Shown here piece after piece: positions 45,363 through 54,196 of a stretch of 64,000 nt of DNA. The notes below the pieces were generated by a model. That model had not been told where the DNA came from. It ran no database searches and was given only the letters and a program-made list of their open reading frames with translations. This DNA comes from Pseudomonas tritici (GTDB lineage: Bacteria > Pseudomonadota > Gammaproteobacteria > Pseudomonadales > Pseudomonadaceae): contig NZ_CP077084.1 of assembly GCF_014268275.3 (NCBI RefSeq), positions 4,712,001-4,776,000 of the forward strand. Reading direction: 5' to 3'. Every line of letters starts with the position of its first letter. Position 1 is the stretch's first letter. The position numbers and the translations under genes were made by a program.

Positions 45363-45449
45363 TGTGGGAGCTGGCTTGCCTGCGATGCAGGCACCGGGGT
45401 GTGTCAGTTACACCGTGGTGATGCTATCGCAGGCAAGCCAGCTCCCACC
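45363..45449. repeat. REPIN (GGAGCTGGCTTGCC family)
   Basis: Two inverted arms (TGTGGGAGCTGGCTTGCCTG and its complement) around about 40 less-conserved bases, between recR and the acyl-CoA dehydrogenase. Confidence 0.88.
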
Positions 45450-45468
45450 GTTGTAGTGCGGTGTGCCT

Positions 45469-46071
45469 TTAGAGGGCGATGGGTTTGCGACCGGCGAAGG
45501 AATGCGCCAGCGTCCCACCGTCCACCAATTCCAACTCGCCACCCAGCGGCACGCCATGGGCGATGCGCGAGGTGATCAGGCCTTTGTTACTCAGGAGTTG
45601 GGCGATGTAATGCGCGGTCGCCTCACCTTCCACCGTCGGATTGGTGGCCAGGATCACTTCGGTAAAGGTGCCCTGCTCTTCAATTCGCGCCACCAGTTGC
45701 GGAATGCCGATGGCTTCCGGGCCCAAGCCGTCCAGCGGCGACAGGTGGCCCTTGAGCACGAAGTAGCGCCCGCGATAGCCCGTCTGTTCCACCGCGTACA
45801 CATCCATCGGCCCTTCCACCACGCACAGCAGCGTGTCGTCGCGGCGCGGGTCGGCACATTGCGGGCAGAGTTCCTCTTCGGTGAGGGTGCGGCACTGGCG
45901 GCAGTGGCCCACTCCGGTCATGGCCTGGCTCAGGGCCTGGGCCAACCGGGTGCCGCCGCTGCGATCACGCTCCAGCAGTTGCAGCGCCATGCGCTGGGCG
46001 GTTTTCTGGCCCACGCCCGGCAAAGTGCGCAGGGCGTCGATCAGTTGGCGAATCAGGGGGCTGAAGCTCAT
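45469..46071 (-). CDS. recR: Recombination protein RecR
   Basis: 200 residues from the ATG at 46071 ([21 protein letters not shown]); an upstream ATG at 46089 is also in frame. Helix-hairpin-helix at the start, a Cys4 zinc finger ([16 protein letters not shown]), a Toprim domain ([12 protein letters not shown]) and a C-terminal Walker B-like segment. It works with RecF and RecO to load RecA at gaps. Usually it follows ybaB directly; an oxidoreductase gene and a repeat intervene here. Confidence 0.96.
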   Translation of the reverse strand: MSFSPLIRQLIDALRTLPGVGQKTAQRMALQLLERDRSGGTRLAQALSQAMTGVGHCRQCRTLTEEELCPQCADPRRDDTLLCVVEGPMDVYAVEQTGYRGRYFVLKGHLSPLDGLGPEAIGIPQLVARIEEQGTFTEVILATNPTVEGEATAHYIAQLLSNKGLITSRIAHGVPLGGELELVDGGTLAHSFAGRKPIAL

Positions 46072-46137
46072 GGGCGAAAGGTCCGACAAAACAACGAGAC
46101 GCGGTTTATACCCGCGCCTCGGATTAGCGTCAAATGC

Positions 46138-47172
46138 TCAATCCTGTGCGACGCGCACCACCAACTTGCCGAAGTTGCGTCCCTCCAGCAAACCGATGAA
46201 GGCTTCGGGCGCCTGCTCCAGGCCGTCGACCACATCTTCGCGGAACTTGATCTTGCCATCGCGCACCCACGGCGCCATGGCGCTGAGGAACTCGGGCTGG
46301 CGATCACCGTAGTCGTCGAACACGATAAAACCCTGGATGCGCACACGCTTGGTCAGCAACGTACGCTGCAAGGCCGGCAACCGGTCCGGCCCGCTGGGGG
46401 CTTCATGGGCATTGTAGCCGGCGATCAACCCGCACAGCGGAATGCGCGCCTTGGGGTTGAGCAAGGGCACCACGGCGTCGAAGACTTTGTCGCCGACGTT
46501 CTCGAAATAGATGTCCACGCCCTTGTCGCACGCCTGCGCCAATTCGTTGGCAAAGTCCTCGCTCTTATGGTCGATGCAGGCATCAAAGCCCAATTCGTCC
46601 ACCACGTAGCGGCACTTGTCCGCCCCCCCGGCGATCCCGATGACGCGCAAGCCCTTGAGCTTGGCCACCTGCCCCACCACCGAACCGACCGCGCCGGATG
46701 CCGCTGCCACTACCAGGGTTTCCCCCTCCTTGGGCTGGCCGATGTCCATCAGCCCCATGTAGGCGGTCATGCCCGGCATGCCCAGCACACCCAGGGCCAT
46801 CGACGGGCTGGCGAGCCCTTTTGGCACCGGCATCAGGTTGCGACCATCGGAAATGCTGTGGCTCTGCCAGCCGGTAGCACCGACTACCAGGTCGCCTACT
46901 TCGAATTTCGGATTACGCGACTGCTCGATACGGCTGACAGCGCCACCGGTCATCACTTCGTCGATTTCCACCGGCGCTGCGTAGGACGGTGCGTCGCTCA
47001 TGCGTCCGCGCATATACGGGTCAAGTGACAGGTACAGCGTCTTAAGCAGGACCTGGCCGTCTGCCAGGTCCGGCAGATTCACCCGCTCCAGGCGGAAGTT
47101 TTCCGGGGTGGGGGCGCCCTGCGGGCGTGAGACCAGGACAATGCGCTGGTTCAGGATCGGTTCTTGAGACAT
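46138..47172 (-). CDS. NADP-dependent oxidoreductase (CurA-like MDR)
   Basis: 344 residues. Medium-chain dehydrogenase/reductase fold of the leukotriene B4 dehydrogenase/CurA group: N-terminal GroES-like part (LPDLADGQVLLKTLYLSLDPYMRG), Rossmann part with AASGAVGSVVGQVAKLKG, and no zinc ligands. Such enzymes reduce double bonds in enones, such as curcumin, with NADPH. Not a usual neighbour of recR, so this is probably a later insertion. Confidence 0.92.
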   Translation of the reverse strand: MSQEPILNQRIVLVSRPQGAPTPENFRLERVNLPDLADGQVLLKTLYLSLDPYMRGRMSDAPSYAAPVEIDEVMTGGAVSRIEQSRNPKFEVGDLVVGATGWQSHSISDGRNLMPVPKGLASPSMALGVLGMPGMTAYMGLMDIGQPKEGETLVVAAASGAVGSVVGQVAKLKGLRVIGIAGGADKCRYVVDELGFDACIDHKSEDFANELAQACDKGVDIYFENVGDKVFDAVVPLLNPKARIPLCGLIAGYNAHEAPSGPDRLPALQRTLLTKRVRIQGFIVFDDYGDRQPEFLSAMAPWVRDGKIKFREDVVDGLEQAPEAFIGLLEGRNFGKLVVRVAQD

Positions 47173-47252
47173 GAGGGGGCTCCTTTATCGAATTCATCGG
47201 TATAGGGTGCAGACACCGGCTGATACCTCGAGGTTCTATAGAGTCACCGACT

Positions 47253-47364
47253 CGTAGCAGCTGTCGAGCGCCAGCGAGGCTGCGTCGGCCACACCAATGT
47301 CTTGCGCCAGGCGAATATCCGAGGCGCCCCCACGCAGCCTCGCTGGCGCTCGACAGCTGCTACG
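47253..47364. repeat. Palindromic repeat, second family (CGTAGCAGCTGTCGAGCGCC)
   Basis: Two exactly matching inverted arms of 33 bases enclose about 46 bases in the gap between ybaB and the oxidoreductase gene. The same family occurs at 60153-60266. Confidence 0.85.
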
Positions 47365-47371
47365 GGCGAGT

Positions 47372-47401
47372 AAAAAAAATGCCAGGCACGAGGCCTGGCA
47401 T
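47372..47401 (-). terminator. Rho-independent terminator of dnaX-ybaB
   Basis: On the minus strand: stem ATGCCAGGC / GCCTGGCAT with a CTCGT loop and a run of eight T. It lies 24 bases after the ybaB stop, so recR and the oxidoreductase need a promoter further downstream. Confidence 0.92.
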
Positions 47402-47425
47402 TGGAGTCTAGCTAAAGCTTGCCGG

Positions 47426-47764
47426 TCAGAACGGCAGCTTCATGCCCGGTGGCAATTGCATGCCAGCGGTCACGCCGCCCATTTTTTCCTGGCTGTTGGC
47501 TTCGATCTTGCGCACGGCGTCGTTGACGGCCGCGGCGAACAGCGCCTCGAGCATTTCCAGGTCATCTTCGCTGGTGCCTGGCAATACGCTTGGGTCGATG
47601 CTCACGCGCTTGATGTCGTGACGACCGGTCATTACCACACTGACCATATCGCCACCGGCCTTACCGGTGACTTCGGCGTTGGCCAGTTCTTCCTGCATCT
47701 TGGCCATCTTTTCCTGCATCTGCTGCGCCTGCTTCATCAGGCCGGCCATGCCACCTTTCATCAT
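47426..47764 (-). CDS. ybaB: YbaB/EbfC nucleoid-associated protein
   Basis: 112 residues from the first of two ATGs at 47764 (GAGGTGATTCCC upstream); the longer open frame to 47869 overlaps dnaX. Family features: N-terminal helix rich in Met, Gln and Lys ([20 protein letters not shown]), beta hairpin [19 protein letters not shown], and a C-terminal helix. It binds DNA as a dimer and is normally cotranscribed with dnaX and recR; here a terminator follows it directly. Confidence 0.95.
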   Translation of the reverse strand: MMKGGMAGLMKQAQQMQEKMAKMQEELANAEVTGKAGGDMVSVVMTGRHDIKRVSIDPSVLPGTSEDDLEMLEALFAAAVNDAVRKIEANSQEKMGGVTAGMQLPPGMKLPF

Positions 47765-47807
47765 GGGAATCACCTCAAAAGTACGTGGATCAATGAGTAG
47801 CCCGGTG

Positions 47808-49856
47808 TTATGACGCTTGGGGCACCGGGGCTTCGACGGGTTCAATAGTATCGTGACGGACGACCGCACCGAACTGTTGCATCATTTGCTGGATGAGCGG
47901 ATCAGCGTGGATCGAGTCCTCTGCTTCACGCTGGCGGTTGATACGCCGGCGGCTCGCGGCCTGGGCCGGGGTTTCCTGCTCAGGCTTGATCAGCTCGATG
48001 GCGATGGTCAGCGTGCGCTCATGGTACTGGTTCAGCGCATCGTTCAGGCGGCGCTGCTGGGTCGCGTTGAACAGGGCGCTGTGGGCCGGGTCCAGGTGCA
48101 ACAGCCAGTGGTCGCCCTCAATGGAAATCAGTGTGCAGTTGGCGGCGATGCTGCCGGTCATGCCGGAGATCGGCAGTTTCGGGAACAGCTCCAGCCATTG
48201 CAGGGCCAGGCCGGTGGCCGGGGCTGCAGCGGGTTCCGCCTCGGGCTCAGGGGCCGGCTCGGCGGTGTGTTCGCTGGCCAGGTCGTCCAGGTAGCTGTAG
48301 GCCGAATCCATGTCCGGCTCGATATAGTCTTCGTCCAGCGGCGGTTCGTCGTCGAGGTCGATGCCTGGGGTGGCAGCTTCCACTTGGGCCACGGTTGGCT
48401 CGGGGACAGGCGCAGAGGCCCACTCAGGGGCATCCGGCACCACGCTGTCCGGGGTCGGCGTGGGCATCGGCGTCAGCTCGGGCTGCTCGCTGCTGGTTTC
48501 CAGCACGGGCTCCACGGCAGGCACCTGCTCGACTTCAGCGTCGGCGTCTACCGGATCATTCCAAGGCAAATCGACGACCGGCTCAGGCTCGACAATCGGT
48601 TCCGGCTCGACCACTGGCGCCACAGGCTCAGGCTCAGGTGCCGGCGCGACCGGCGCGGGTGCAGCCACCACTGGCGCAACCGCTGCCGCGCCAGCCACTG
48701 GTTTGGCGGAATCAACTGTGGCCTGGCTGATCCCCACTGGCTTTAGCGGCTGTCTCGGCGCATCGGCCGAGTCGGCGGGCCGGAAGGCCAGCATGCGCAG
48801 CAGCACCATTTCAAAGCCACCGCGCGGGTCCGGCGCCAAAGGCAGATCCCGGCGACCGATCAGGCCCATCTGGTAGTAGAACTGCACATCTTCGGCCGGC
48901 AATGCCTGGGCCAGGGCCAGCACGCGGTCGCGGTCGCCATGGCCATTGTCGACACCTTCCGGCAGAGCCTGGGCGATGGCAACGCGGTGCAGCACATTGA
49001 GGATTTCCGACAGCACGCCGTTCCAGTCCGGGCCTTGCTCCGACAGGTGACGCACGGCTTCGAGCAACGCCTTGGCGTCGCCTTCGATCAGCGCGTGCAG
49101 CACGTCGAATACCTGACCGTGGTCGAGGGTGCCGAGCATGGCGCGCACGTCGGCGGCCATGACCTTGCCTTCACCAAAGGCGATGGCCTGATCGGTGAGG
49201 CTCATGGCGTCCCGCATCGAACCATCGGCGGCGCGGCCGAGCAGCCACAAGGCGTCGTCTTCAAACGGTACGTTCTCGACGCCCAGCACGTGGGTCAAAT
49301 GCTCGACCACTCGCTCGGGGGTCATGTTTTTCAGGGAGAACTGCAGGCACCGCGACAGAATAGTTGCAGGTAGTTTCTGCGGGTCGGTGGTGGCCAGGAT
49401 GAATTTGACGTAGGGCGGCGGCTCTTCCAAGGTTTTCAACAAGGCGTTGAAGGAATGGCTGGACAGCATGTGCACTTCGTCGATCAGGTAGACCTTGAAG
49501 CGGCCACGGCTCGGCGCGTACTGCACGTTATCCAGCAGCTCGCGGGTGTCTTCGACCTTGGTACGGCTCGCGGCGTCGATCTCGATCAGGTCGACAAAAC
49601 GCCCTTCGTCGATTTCCTTGCACACCGAGCAGGTGCCGCAGGGCGTCGAAGTGATACCGGTTTCACAGTTCAGGCATTTGGCGATGATGCGCGCAATGGT
49701 GGTCTTGCCCACTCCCCGGGTACCGGTGAACAGGTAGGCATGGTGCAGCCGTTGGCTGTCCAAGGCATTGATCAGAGCCTTGAGCACATGGGTCTGGCCG
49801 ACCATTTCGCGGAACGAGCGCGGACGCCATTTACGTGCAAGAACCTGATAACTCAT
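47808..49856 (-). CDS. dnaX: DNA polymerase III subunits gamma/tau
   Basis: 682 residues from the ATG at 49856 ([20 protein letters not shown]). AAA+ clamp loader with Walker A GTRGVGKT (45-52), zinc Cys in [15 protein letters not shown] and Walker B/DEVH motif IDEVHMLS. A long Pro/Glu/Val-rich low-complexity linker (about 380-560) and the tau C-terminal domain ([21 protein letters not shown]) follow. Loads the beta clamp and couples the polymerases and helicase. The ribosome site is weak (GGTTTTCG); I see no slippery sequence of the E. coli type for making gamma. Confidence 0.96.
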   Translation of the reverse strand: MSYQVLARKWRPRSFREMVGQTHVLKALINALDSQRLHHAYLFTGTRGVGKTTIARIIAKCLNCETGITSTPCGTCSVCKEIDEGRFVDLIEIDAASRTKVEDTRELLDNVQYAPSRGRFKVYLIDEVHMLSSHSFNALLKTLEEPPPYVKFILATTDPQKLPATILSRCLQFSLKNMTPERVVEHLTHVLGVENVPFEDDALWLLGRAADGSMRDAMSLTDQAIAFGEGKVMAADVRAMLGTLDHGQVFDVLHALIEGDAKALLEAVRHLSEQGPDWNGVLSEILNVLHRVAIAQALPEGVDNGHGDRDRVLALAQALPAEDVQFYYQMGLIGRRDLPLAPDPRGGFEMVLLRMLAFRPADSADAPRQPLKPVGISQATVDSAKPVAGAAAVAPVVAAPAPVAPAPEPEPVAPVVEPEPIVEPEPVVDLPWNDPVDADAEVEQVPAVEPVLETSSEQPELTPMPTPTPDSVVPDAPEWASAPVPEPTVAQVEAATPGIDLDDEPPLDEDYIEPDMDSAYSYLDDLASEHTAEPAPEPEAEPAAAPATGLALQWLELFPKLPISGMTGSIAANCTLISIEGDHWLLHLDPAHSALFNATQQRRLNDALNQYHERTLTIAIELIKPEQETPAQAASRRRINRQREAEDSIHADPLIQQMMQQFGAVVRHDTIEPVEAPVPQAS

Positions 49857-49989
49857 CGAAAACCGTCGCAACTGGGAAGCGGAAGCCGGTAATGCTAGCG
49901 GAGCAAGGGGGAAATTGCATCCGGCACGCTCGCCTAATCTGACTAAGCTTGCCTGATTGGCCCCAAAAAGGCCTGAACCCGGAGAGCAT

Positions 49990-50748
49990 ATGCGCGTAGT
50001 CCTGGGCGCCTTATGGATGATTACCACGGCAAGCCTGGCAGCGCCCGCACCGTTGCGTTTCTCGGTTTCCGACAGCTGGGCGATGCCCATGGTGCAATTG
50101 GAGGGCGGACAGCCCACCCAAGGCATTTTGTATGACCTGATGTTGAGCCTGGCCACCCAGGTCGGCCACCCGGCCGAATTCCACGTACTGGCTCGCGCGC
50201 GAATTGCCAGCGCTATGGAGCATGGCGAGATTGATGTGCGCTGTTATGTCACCCAGGCCTGGGTCGACAACTTGTCCGGTGACTACACGTGGAGTATCCC
50301 GTTGATGGTGCAGCGCAACCTGTTGATCAGCACCCATATCCCTGCGCAGCCGGTTCAGGTTGTCAAACTTGCGCCACAAGCCATCGGCACGGTGCTCAAT
50401 TATCGCTACGCCACCCTTGAGCCTTTGTTTGCCAGCGGCCAGCTCAGCCGTGACGATGCCCGCAGCGAAGAGCAGGTGCTGCAAAAACTGGTGGCCGGGC
50501 GCTTCAAGTTCGCCGTGACCAATGAATGGACACTCGACCGGTTCAACCAGCGGATGCCGGTCGGCAAACGCCTGCACAAGGTCGCGGTGATCGATCAACA
50601 GAACCTGGGCTGCACCGTGCGCAATGATCCGAATGTGCCCGTGCAAAAAATCCTGCGCACCTTATTGCGGATGAAGATATCGGGCGAGATCGACGAAATC
50701 ATCAAGCTGTATACCGGAGAGGCCAGCGTAAACGCCCCTCCAGACTGA
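49990..50748 (+). CDS. Periplasmic solute-binding protein (SBP_bac_3-like)
   Basis: 252 residues from the ATG at 49990 (GGAGAGC at 49981). Signal peptide MRVVLGALWMITTASLAAPA, with cleavage near residue 20. The rest looks like the amino-acid-type extracellular binding fold (PTQGILYDLMLSLATQVG, ARARIASAMEHGEIDVRC). No permease genes adjoin, so it could be an orphan or a sensor-like protein. Its last 47 bases overlap the end of the convergent EamA gene. Confidence 0.72.
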   Translation: MRVVLGALWMITTASLAAPAPLRFSVSDSWAMPMVQLEGGQPTQGILYDLMLSLATQVGHPAEFHVLARARIASAMEHGEIDVRCYVTQAWVDNLSGDYTWSIPLMVQRNLLISTHIPAQPVQVVKLAPQAIGTVLNYRYATLEPLFASGQLSRDDARSEEQVLQKLVAGRFKFAVTNEWTLDRFNQRMPVGKRLHKVAVIDQQNLGCTVRNDPNVPVQKILRTLLRMKISGEIDEIIKLYTGEASVNAPPD

Positions 50749-51598
50749 TTGCTGCCACGCTGGCCAATACAATCACGCCGCCCAGCACCACTTGCAGGGC
50801 GATGTGCTCACCCAGCAACGTCGCCGCCATCACCATGGCGACCGGCGGGATCAGGTACATCGCCACCGAGGCGCGGCTGACCTCGACATGCTTCAACACG
50901 TAGCCCCACGCCAGGTACGCCAAAGCGCTGGGGAAAATCCCGAGCACCAGCACTGCAAGGTTCTCCGACAGCGGCGCCTGCATCACGGCAGCGGGCAGGC
51001 CTGGCAGGTTCACGCAGAGCATCAACGTGCCCACCCACACCATGTAGCACGCCATCGTCAGCGGGCTATAGCGATGGGCATAGTGTTTCTGGATGACGAA
51101 GTACAGGCTCCACGACACCGCCGCCAGCAGGATCAGCGAACCGCGCGGGTCGATATCGCCCACGACGTGATCGCCCCAGATCACCACCAGCACGCCGAGC
51201 AAGCCAAGCAACACGCAGCTCCAGCGCCAGAGGCTGACTCGCTCCTTCAAGCAGAAAAACGCGATCAAAACACTGAACAGGGGTGCCGATTGCGCCAGTA
51301 CGCTGGACGCCGCGGCACTCACGAATTGCTGTCCATAATTGAGGCTGGTGTGATGCAGGAACACCCCGAAAAAGCTCAACACCAGCAGCCACGGCACATC
51401 CCTCAGGCGCGGCCGGCCGATGCCCATCACCAGCGCCACACCAGCCATGAACACCGAAGCGATCAGAAACCGCAGCAGCGCGAGCTGCCCAGGGCTGTAG
51501 CTGTGCAGCCCGATGTGCACGCCAATCGGCGAATAGGCCCAACAGAGGATGACGCTGGCGATGACTAGCGTAAGCTTCAGGGGTGACGGGGTGTTCAT
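50702..51598 (-). CDS. EamA-family (DMT) transporter
   Basis: 298 residues from the ATG at 51598; ATG at 51607 is also possible and both have weak ribosome sites. About ten membrane helices in two EamA repeats (VASVFMAGVALVMG region and the second after residue 150). Probable metabolite exporter. It diverges from a LysR gene 103 bases away, which probably controls it. The 3' end overlaps the upstream convergent binding-protein gene. Confidence 0.86.
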   Translation of the reverse strand: MNTPSPLKLTLVIASVILCWAYSPIGVHIGLHSYSPGQLALLRFLIASVFMAGVALVMGIGRPRLRDVPWLLVLSFFGVFLHHTSLNYGQQFVSAAASSVLAQSAPLFSVLIAFFCLKERVSLWRWSCVLLGLLGVLVVIWGDHVVGDIDPRGSLILLAAVSWSLYFVIQKHYAHRYSPLTMACYMVWVGTLMLCVNLPGLPAAVMQAPLSENLAVLVLGIFPSALAYLAWGYVLKHVEVSRASVAMYLIPPVAMVMAATLLGEHIALQVVLGGVIVLASVAAISLEGRLRWPLRYTA

Positions 51599-51700
51599 CG
51601 ACGGCATCCGAAAACTGAGAAGGAATGCCGTCAGTCTTGGCCCGGGCAAGGCGTAGGACAATTAAGCGTTTCTGACTTCTGAAATCACTGGAACTGAGTA

Positions 51701-52564
51701 ATGGAACTGGCCCAACTGAAAATGGTGCGAGCCGTGGCGCAGACCGGCAGCGTGGCCCAGGCCGCCCTGCAATTGCACTGTGTGCCGTCCAACATCACCA
51801 CGCGTATCAAGCAGTTGGAAGGCGAGTTGGGCACGCCGCTGTTTATCCGCGCCGGGCGCGGGCTGGCGATCAGTGCTGCCGGTGAGATTTTCCTCGAGTA
51901 TTGCGAACGCATCCTGGCCTTGGTCGACGAATCCAAACGCGCCGTGGATGCCAACGCCATTCCCCGTGGCACCCTGCGCATCGGTGCGGTGGAGTCCAGC
52001 GCCAGCGGCCGTCTGCCGCCGCTGCTGGCGGAATATCACCGGCGCTACCCGGATGTGAGCCTGGAGCTGGTCACCGGCGCCTGGGGCGAACTGCTCGATG
52101 ACCTGCAACACCACCGCCTGGATGTGGCGCTGGTGGCTGCCGGCAACAAACGCGCGAAGCTCGAGCACAGCGTGGTCTACAGCGAACGCCTCGTATTGAT
52201 CGCCAGCGCCTCCAGCGCACCGATCCACAGCGCCGAGGACCTGGCCGGCCGTACCCTGCTGGTATGGCCGCCTGGCTGCCCGTATCGGGCGGCGCTGGAG
52301 AACTGGGTCAAGCCCCATGACTTCAAGCCGGCCATCGCCAGCTATGCCAGCTGGGGCACGATCATCGGTTGTGTCAGCGCGGGGATTGGCGTGGCGCTCG
52401 CGCCGGAAGGCATCCTGGCCCGCTATGAGCAGGCCAATCAGCTGGCGTCGTACCGGTTTGATGAACTGCAGGCCGTGGGCAATTTGCTGTTCTGGCACAA
52501 GGACACCCAGCGGCACCTGGCGCGGGATGCGTTTGCCGGGTTGTTGCGGGAGACTTTTGGCTAA
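51701..52564 (+). CDS. LysR-family transcriptional regulator
   Basis: 287 residues. N-terminal winged helix (MELAQLKMVRAVAQTGSVAQAALQLHCV, then RIKQLEGELGTPLFIRAG) and a C-terminal effector domain (from about 90, TLRIGAVESSASGRLPPLLAEY). The divergent EamA transporter gene is the likely target. The inducer is unknown. Confidence 0.92.
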   Translation: MELAQLKMVRAVAQTGSVAQAALQLHCVPSNITTRIKQLEGELGTPLFIRAGRGLAISAAGEIFLEYCERILALVDESKRAVDANAIPRGTLRIGAVESSASGRLPPLLAEYHRRYPDVSLELVTGAWGELLDDLQHHRLDVALVAAGNKRAKLEHSVVYSERLVLIASASSAPIHSAEDLAGRTLLVWPPGCPYRAALENWVKPHDFKPAIASYASWGTIIGCVSAGIGVALAPEGILARYEQANQLASYRFDELQAVGNLLFWHKDTQRHLARDAFAGLLRETFG

Positions 52565-52625
52565 CCCGTAACAGGTTCTTTCAGTTATTATTTTGCGAAA
52601 TTAATTCAAAATGTAAGGGACTACC

Positions 52626-53528
52626 ATGAATTACTTCCGCCTGTTGTTGGCGGCGGCCGTTTTGAGCCTGCCTGCCGCCCCCGCCTTTGCCGCTTCCACA
52701 CCCGCGCCCGTTGAAGCCAGTGCGCCCGCCGAAACGGCCGAGCACTTCCTCAAGTCCCTCAAGCAGAAGACCGGCACGGTCACCCTGCCCAGTGGCATAG
52801 CAACCCTCAAGCTCAACGACGAGTTCTATTACCTCGACCCCGCCGACACCGAGCGCTTGCTGACGGACGGCTGGGGCAACCCGCCGGGCTTCAAGACCCT
52901 GGGCATGATCGTGCCGAAAGCCGTTAGCCCACTGTCGGAACGTGGCTGGGGCGTGATCGTCAGCTACAAGGCCGACGGGCACATTTCCGACGAGGACGCC
53001 GCAAAAATCGACTACGCCGAACTGCTCAAACAAATGCAGGAAGAAGACGAGGCCGAAAACAAAGAACGCCAGCAACAAGGCTACGCCGGCCTGCACTTGC
53101 TGGGCTGGGCCGAGCCGCCGCACTACGACGACACCACCCACAAGATGTATTGGGCCCGCGAACTGAAGGCCGACGACGCCGAGCAGACCACCCTCAACTA
53201 CAGCATCCGCGTGCTGGGCCGTGAAGGCGTGCTGGAACTCAACGCCGTCGCCGCCATGACCGACCTGCCCACCATCAAGCAGGAATTGCCCAAGGTCTTG
53301 GCCTTCACCAACTTCACCGACGGCAACCTGTACACCGACTTCAACCCGAGCACCGACAAGCTTGCCACTTACGGCCTCGCGGCGTTGGTCGCCGGCGGGA
53401 TTGCGGCCAAAGCCGGATTGTTCGCCAAGATCGGCATCTTCCTGCTGGCCGCGAAGAAGTTCCTGGTGATAGGCGTGGTGGCGTTGTTCGCCGTGATCCG
53501 TAAGCTGTTCAACCGCAACAAAGCCTGA
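52626..53528 (+). CDS. DUF2167-family membrane protein
   Basis: 300 residues with a signal peptide (ending APAFAAS near residue 24), a large extracytoplasmic region with the family motifs (LNDEFYYLDPADTERLLTDGWGN, LGMIVPKAVSPLSERGWG, GLHLLGWAEPPHYDDTTHKM) and C-terminal hydrophobic helices from about 245 (ATYGLAALVAGGIAAKAGLF, FLVIGVVALFAVIRKLF). The function of the family is unknown. AAGGGA lies 4-5 bases before the ATG. A hairpin follows the stop. Confidence 0.85.
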   Translation: MNYFRLLLAAAVLSLPAAPAFAASTPAPVEASAPAETAEHFLKSLKQKTGTVTLPSGIATLKLNDEFYYLDPADTERLLTDGWGNPPGFKTLGMIVPKAVSPLSERGWGVIVSYKADGHISDEDAAKIDYAELLKQMQEEDEAENKERQQQGYAGLHLLGWAEPPHYDDTTHKMYWARELKADDAEQTTLNYSIRVLGREGVLELNAVAAMTDLPTIKQELPKVLAFTNFTDGNLYTDFNPSTDKLATYGLAALVAGGIAAKAGLFAKIGIFLLAAKKFLVIGVVALFAVIRKLFNRNKA

Positions 53529-53542
53529 ACCCAGACATGAAA

Positions 53543-53573
53543 ACGCCGCAACGTGCGTGGCACGTTGCGGCGT
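53543..53573. terminator. Hairpin between DUF2167 and the exported SH3-like gene
   Basis: Perfect 14-bp stem ACGCCGCAACGTGC / GCACGTTGCGGCGT with a GTG loop, flanked by AAA on the left, between convergent genes. Confidence 0.7.
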
Positions 53574-53604
53574 AATCGGAGGTTCTGAGTTGGGCTGCGC
53601 GTGT

Positions 53605-54195
53605 CTAGGGTTTAGGCGCAGACAAACGGCTGTACTGATCCTGGCTGATCCAACCGGTAAACGAACGGCTCTGCGCATTGATGAATTCGACCTGCGCCCA
53701 ACCATCCTTAAAGGCCAGCACGCCGACCACGTCGTTTTTGACAATGTAGGGGCGTTTCACGGGCTTGGCAGTTGGGGTTTTCAGCAAGTACGCCTTGTCG
53801 GCGGACACCGTCACCAGGCCGATCCATTTCTTGTTGGCGGTCTGGGTCAAGTCCAGGCCGGTGGCGATCTCCGGCATCAGCACATTCAAGCAACCGGGGT
53901 GCTGGCGGCCCTCTTTTACGGTCAGGGTCACGCCGTCCGAAGAAGGCGCCACGCTGCCAGGGTAGGCCTCATCGTTCCAGGTGGTCAGCGCGTCAGGCTT
54001 GCCTTGCAGGTAGAACGTGCAACTGCGCGTGACACCCTCACCCATCGCTTCTGCGTAATAGCCTTCGACCTGATGCTCGGGCGTCACCGCCAGCATCAAC
54101 CCCTCGTACTTGCCCGAATGCAACGCGGGTGCACCGGCCAAGGCAGGCGCTACGGCGCACAACGACAACACACCCACTGCTAGAAAACGGATCAT
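53605..54195 (-). CDS. Exported protein with SH3-like end, candidate muramidase immunity protein
   Basis: 196 residues from the ATG at 54195; a TTG at 54213 is less likely. Signal peptide MIRFLAVGVLSLCAVAPALA, cleavage after residue 20. The middle is beta-rich with Cys in SCTFYLQ and PGCLNVLM. The end (about 140-190) looks SH3-like: VVGVLAFKDGWAQVEF, FTGWISQDQYSRL. Its ribosome site (GAAGGG) is inside the end of the muramidase gene, one base before this start, so the two are tightly coupled. A periplasmic partner of a muramidase fits an immunity or inhibitor role, which is inference. Confidence 0.7.
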   Translation of the reverse strand: MIRFLAVGVLSLCAVAPALAGAPALHSGKYEGLMLAVTPEHQVEGYYAEAMGEGVTRSCTFYLQGKPDALTTWNDEAYPGSVAPSSDGVTLTVKEGRQHPGCLNVLMPEIATGLDLTQTANKKWIGLVTVSADKAYLLKTPTAKPVKRPYIVKNDVVGVLAFKDGWAQVEFINAQSRSFTGWISQDQYSRLSAPKP

Positions 54196-54196
54196 C

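Noticed and set aside
49320..49335. Programmed frameshift site in dnaX
   Set aside because: The A-rich stretch is in the wrong register for slippage and lies in the conserved ATPase part; no fitting hairpin is seen.
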